A DNA stretch of 21,338 nt, taken from contig JAAAKB020137439.1 of the NCBI GenBank assembly GCA_010014835.2, forward strand, positions 1-21,338. The letters are read 5' to 3'. The DNA comes from Apostichopus leukothele (lineage: Eukaryota > Echinodermata > Holothuroidea > Aspidochirotida > Stichopodidae). The notes below the pieces were generated by a model that was not told the DNA's origin, searched no databases, and was given only the letters and a program-made list of their open reading frames with translations. The position numbers were made by a program, and so were the translations under genes. Below are positions 13,501 to 19,500 of the stretch, piece by piece (position 1 is the stretch's first letter; each line of letters starts with the position of its first letter).

Positions 13501-16500
13501 GTCAATGGGGCTTTTAATGGGCGTATGCTTCCCTTTGACATAATGGCTGTGATATTTCGTCAGAGGGCATCTGTGTTACATGTGTGACAGTGGAATGATA
13601 GTACGATTCAATACCTCGACATCCCAGATCAAAGTTAAAAGGGAAACTAAGAGTTTACGACAAGTAGTGGCACTATGACATCACACATTTAACAGAATGG
13701 AAGCCCTATGACTAAATATTTTAAACGGAGCAATCTTTTCTTAGCTGTTTGGTTGTCATTTCTGTGACATAACGGCTGTGACATTTCGTCAGAGGGGATC
13801 TGTGTAACATGTGTGACAGTGGAATGATAGTACGATTCAATACCTCGACATCCCAGATCCGGAACCCTTGCCGCTGTTCTGCCTCTTGACCGGTCGACCG
13901 GACGAACTCTTGGACAGAGCTGACAAGTTGGTCGCACAATTCCAGGAACTAGGGTACAGAAATGCTGAATATTCGTAACCCAAGAGGCAAAGGGTTTGGA
14001 TGACACCATTCTGTCAAAAAATGATGGAAAGCAAATTCAATTCTGGGTTGATTTCATATTTCTGATTACTTATGCAAATTAATCTGTTATTTTCGTAACC
14101 ATGACAACCTTAAATGCTACTCACTTTTTTGTTTCCATTCCACCCCTTCTCTTCCCATTACATCCACCGTGAATTTTTAGTATAATTACATCAGCACTTT
14201 ACAAAAAAATTCAGCAAACTTTTATCATAAAAGTAGCAAACCATATTTTAAAAGTAAAAACGGTAACCAATTCTTGCAACCTTTCACCACATGGATGCTG
14301 GAGAGCATCAGCTGGAGAATATACTTGGTGTCAAATTTTCGTCCATTTAAGTCAAAGCTTTAACAATTTCAGTCATATTTGGATGATGGAAATAAGAAGC
14401 ATTTGTCCTTCAAATGTGAAAGTGTTCCTACTGGGTCATATAAACATGGAAACTAGGAAAGGTGCCACAAAAATGACTGGGGGGCTCTACCATCCCTTTC
14501 ACGATCGTTGCCTGGGGCAACTCACCGTCAGAAATTTATCGCACTGCCCGTTCAGCCTCTGAAGTAGCATATTTATGATGCGGGAGAAGGCCCCCTCGAG
14601 TTCGGGCTCGTCCGCGGCGTGGCCTTCTTGAAAGAGTGAGAGATCCTTCATGGTCACTGTGGGTAGCTGGCTGTAATTTGGTAAATCCAAGATGATATCG
14701 CCGAGCCCTAGTCTGACCTCCTCCTTAGCAACTGCTGCTACAGAATCCGAATGAACCACATCATCAGGAAAGTACAGCTTTGGAATGATCCTGGACGATG
14801 AAAATGAAAAAAAATGAAAAAAATGAAAATAAGGCAAAAACAGTTTAGAATAACAATTCTTACCCAGACATGTCAACCCAAATATATATATATAAATATA
14901 TATATATATTTTATATCACATCTTATCTAGACTCCTGCTGAATAACAAAGACAGGGTTTGCCTTAAACCCTACATAGGCCGCGCTCAATCCGTCATGGGC
15001 ACAGTTGTGGACAGTACCAAAAAACTTTCTGCAGCTCACGATGTTTTCAAGAACCCTATTCGTGCGAGGAGCCTTATAACTTAATATAGGGAATAACAAG
15101 CCTTATAATCATTTTGCAATTTGTTTTGTTACCAGATTATTTTGAATTATTGTCCATCTTTAATAATCTCTTCTGAAAATAGCCCAGAACATTTCTGAAT
15201 CATAAGCAAATTTTGGAATTATCCCTGATATTCCTTACGATTGTTCTTGAGTTTGCAATAAATAAAAACAACTAACTTGATGATAGTCTCGGCAGCTTTG
15301 GTCCTGACTCTGAGGTCATCACTTCCCAGGAGAGTCATCACCACGTCCTCTAACAGTGCTTCCTGAATCCTCTGAGACTAAAATGATTAAAACAGGACAA
15401 TGATACAAGTTTGAAAATATCATTACAAATAAAACATATAAAAACTATTATTCCACAAAGATGACAGAGATATGCAATATGCAGCAAGAGGTACACTACT
15501 GGAAAGGTGCATAGACCTAAAAATGTACCAACGTTACCAGAACTCCTGAAATGTTACAAAGTAACTTCACCGTGGTTTTCTGGGTTGCACTGAATGAAAT
15601 TGTGGTGTGATCCTCCCCCCCAGGCAAAAAAACAAAACATGGCTATAAAGAGATAGCCACTGAGTATGGGCTAGATACCTCGGTTGGTAGAAAAAATCTT
15701 TAAAAAAAAATGGTCCAAATCCTCCATTCCCAGCCAAAACATATTTTGCTCCATTCAAAAAGTAAATGCAGTGCTTGACATAATGGCAGTAGGTAACTTT
15801 AATAATAGAACTTAACAGACCATACGGGACACAATGTCCCGCCAAGGTTGCACCTACATATATATAAACAAGGCTGGTTCTTAACGAATATTGGTTAGTT
15901 GCCACTCAGACATCCTGGAATTTCCTTTTAAGATTAATTTTATGTTTCTCCAAAGAAAGTCCGCCCAATCGTCTATTTCGACAAAGTCGTATGCAGAGTG
16001 GTATATCGGAGAGTCTGGTGTTCGGGAGGAACATCAAAGTCTTATGTCTCGGCTCTAACATGTGTTCTATTTTTTATTGAACAAGCAAATAACAAAAATA
16101 CAAAACAGCCCTTACCTTTACTAAATGGTTACTGTACAACTTCTCTTGCGTTTCGATGAAATTCAAAAGTCTGCAAGAAAGACAAGATATTAAGATCAAT
16201 GTTGGTTTCAAATGGCATACTGTTTGAAATATAATGCACATTCACAAATTCACGAAACTAATGCAACCGTTCGTTCAAACCGGTTTAACCATGATGGGCA
16301 GACATATGTTACAAAACTTTACTACACATTCAACTGTCAAAATATACTTCCCAGATCATCTCAAGTTGCGCTAATTCATTGCAAAGCTAATTAATCTCTA
16401 ATTTCTTAGATTGGTGGGCGGGGTACGTGTTGGGTTGGTGTGCGGGTGGATCTTAGTGTTACTTTATTCTTGTTCTCTCTGTTTATTTATGGGAGCGCTC

Positions 16501-19500
16501 TACTAAATAAGCCCCTTCAGTTTTTTTGGGGGAATGCTTCCTTTCACAATTTTCCTTGTTGTTTATATATTTTGCCACTTTTTTAACTTCTCTGTATTTA
16601 AATTGTGAAGAAAAAAATTCATGAACCGACCTTGAATTTAATTAATGATTTCACAGACTTGTAGGTAAACATCACACACACACAAGCATAAACACACACA
16701 CAGAAAAAAGCTATATTGATTGTCACTTTATATCAGGAATGATTAGTTAACGAAAATATGAAGCTGACATTTGTAAGTATACTGGCGGTGGACCAACTAA
16801 TAAATGTGCATTTAAAAGAAAGCAAACTGAATAACAGAAGGAGAGGGTACACTTAAATCTGATTGGACATACCTAAAATTAAGACCACCAATCACATCGA
16901 GCAGCTCTACTTGGAGGAGCCAATAGGAACTCTTGCCAACCTCCAGCAGGTCATAGGTCAACTGGGCCCCCAGGTAGTCGTAAGAACTCATGCAGAGGTC
17001 TGCAATACAGACCTGCAAGACAAGGTAAAACATACAAATAAATATAAATATTACTAAATGACGGGAAAGGTGCAGTCTGTTTCTAAATGCAGAAATGGTC
17101 TCCCTTTGCTTGATATTCATATGTTTTTCTCAAATTCAAGAAAGGTAACTTTGTAACAATCAACAGAATATCAGTTATTAGAGCCACATTTTTCTCCCCA
17201 AACCTACCAATTATTACTGAAATCGAGGTTGGAACTGATCATGATAGCGACCACCCTTTGAGAATTTTTCAACCCAACTGAAGGTTATAAAGAAAGTGAC
17301 CAATCAATTTGATTCGCAATCAATATTTCCTTGCCCTGTCGCTTCTAGTATTTACAAACATCTGAAACCAAATTCATCATGTCAAAATATTATTTTTTTT
17401 TTACTTTTAAGGAATATTATTTAAATAATATTTTAAAAATGAAACTTGACTACTCAAGATAATTGCCTAATATGGGAGCTTAGGTTCAAAGCAGCATCAA
17501 GACATATTGCAATGAACGGAAATATCTGCTCGTGTCAACTTTCTTTGATATCAATAACGATAGAGCATGAAAACCAGGAAATCTGTTTGTTGATATTTTG
17601 CCAGTTTATCGCTCACCTTGACGGCCTGACAGGTGAAGCGTATTGTCATCGAAGACTCATCCTTGAGAGAATTCCGCAGCATCGTGACCAGCGTAGATAG
17701 ATGGAAAGGTTCTGCGAGGACAAAGGGAAAAAGAATTAAAATATTAAAATAAAGATCCTTATAAAAATAAAGATAAAATCTATAAGTTAGAATAATCCAT
17801 GTACGTAGATGTGGGTTCCAATGTATCAATAAATAGGTAGTATATAGTGAACTAACTTAAAGAAAAACTGTAAACAAATTTTGGGACCAGCAAAGAAAAT
17901 CATATTCAGCTAGAAAGGATATTATTTAGCTCTAAACCCCTTTCAAAATACCTTCTACAAGTTTGCTTTTATTGATTAACGTACCAAATACTTCTTTGCA
18001 ATTTCAGACTTTTGGTAAGAGTAAAACTCTATAAATAAAAAACATTACTTTGCTAAACTTTTTCAAAAAATGCAGCAAACCTGACTTGGTCTGTTGAGCA
18101 GTATCCATCGACCAAGTATCAAACTGGCAGTGAGACTTCCTCAGGGCTGCGTGGATGAAGTGACCGATGATGATGGCCGTCTGTGACCGCAGCTGGTGGT
18201 CGCTGTGCTCACAGTACAACAGAACATCCCTTACGTATTGATCGGCTGGAGATGGCAAAATCGGTAGCACAGAAATGAAAAAAAAGAAAGTAATTAAAAA
18301 ACAGAGAAAATAATATACAAAGTCAAATATGTGTCAAATAAAAGATTTAGACTTATATCGACGATAGGCAGGGATTGTCATGACAATTTTTCCTTTCAAA
18401 ATTTTTAATTATAGCGCAGTTTATTTCCTATCATTTTATTTCATTGAAACTAGGCTAATATTTAGGAGAGAAAATCATTTGACACCTTACATGAAAATCA
18501 CCCCATGGTGCAAAATAACATTCATAATTTACACCATCGGCACCTCTCATGTGAAACATCGTGGGTGACCTATTTTTAAATCCCACTTGCAGTGTCTTTC
18601 TGTGAGACACTATTTTTATACTTTTATGTAAAAATATAATTTTCTATCTTTTTAAAATACACACCATTTGAGCCTTCTGTGTGAAACACCAACAGATTGT
18701 TATTGTTTAAGCACCACTGGTAACTTACTGTCCATGTTAGGCAACCTACTGATACTTAAATAAATTAAACATCGTTGGTACCTTACACATTAACACCATT
18801 GGAAATTTAAAGGTAACACCTTTGGTACCCTACTGTAAATTCCCTCTCTTCCCCCTCCCCCCCCCCCCTCCTTCCTCCCCAATTGAAACCTTCACACTAC
18901 TGAACACCTCCCATGTAAAAACACCTCACTTTTTCCAATGATAATTGAAATCCATAAATACAAAATTAATACCCACCCTCTTTTCCCTTGATACTACTTT
19001 TGAACAATTGGATGAAGAACAGCTCTGGTACCATCCCGGCGATGTTACTGATGCAGCTCATGGCCAGAGTTTTCACGCTGACCCTGACTCTGCGGTCTCG
19101 TATCAGACAGCCCTTCTCACCCGTGAGGAGGAAAGATGAAGTCAGCAGTCGCATCAGGTGTCTGAGTGGAATTTCCTCATCGGTGTAACAGCCTTCATGA
19201 ATATAACAGATATCAGGGTCAAAAGTCAAATGTCAAATTACATACAACAATGAATATAACAGAATCGACCAAAAATGGCCAGATATAAAACAAACACTAT
19301 ACACCATACTGAGAGATTGTTTGTGGCAATTATCAGGGTCATAGGTCAAAGTTAAATAAAATAATTTATATGTCAAGAGGTGTAAGAGCTATATCTCTAA
19401 GATATGAATACGTAATAAGGTATATTAAATGAAGATAACTGACGATGCACTCCAAAGTTTCAAGAAAATTATCCAAGCATAAATAAAGGTGCTAAAGTAA

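Noticed and set aside
13689-14009. Alternative frame through E10 ([16 protein letters not shown])
   Set aside because: It gives a phase-1 exit that could join E11 at 12875, but it destroys the match to human LTFGCCEALCLLS that the FLELCDQL frame shows.
15567-15905. 112-codon minus-strand open frame
   Set aside because: Intronic, no recognisable motif, no splice borders that fit HTT phase, and composition like the flanks. May be part of an unknown repeat.
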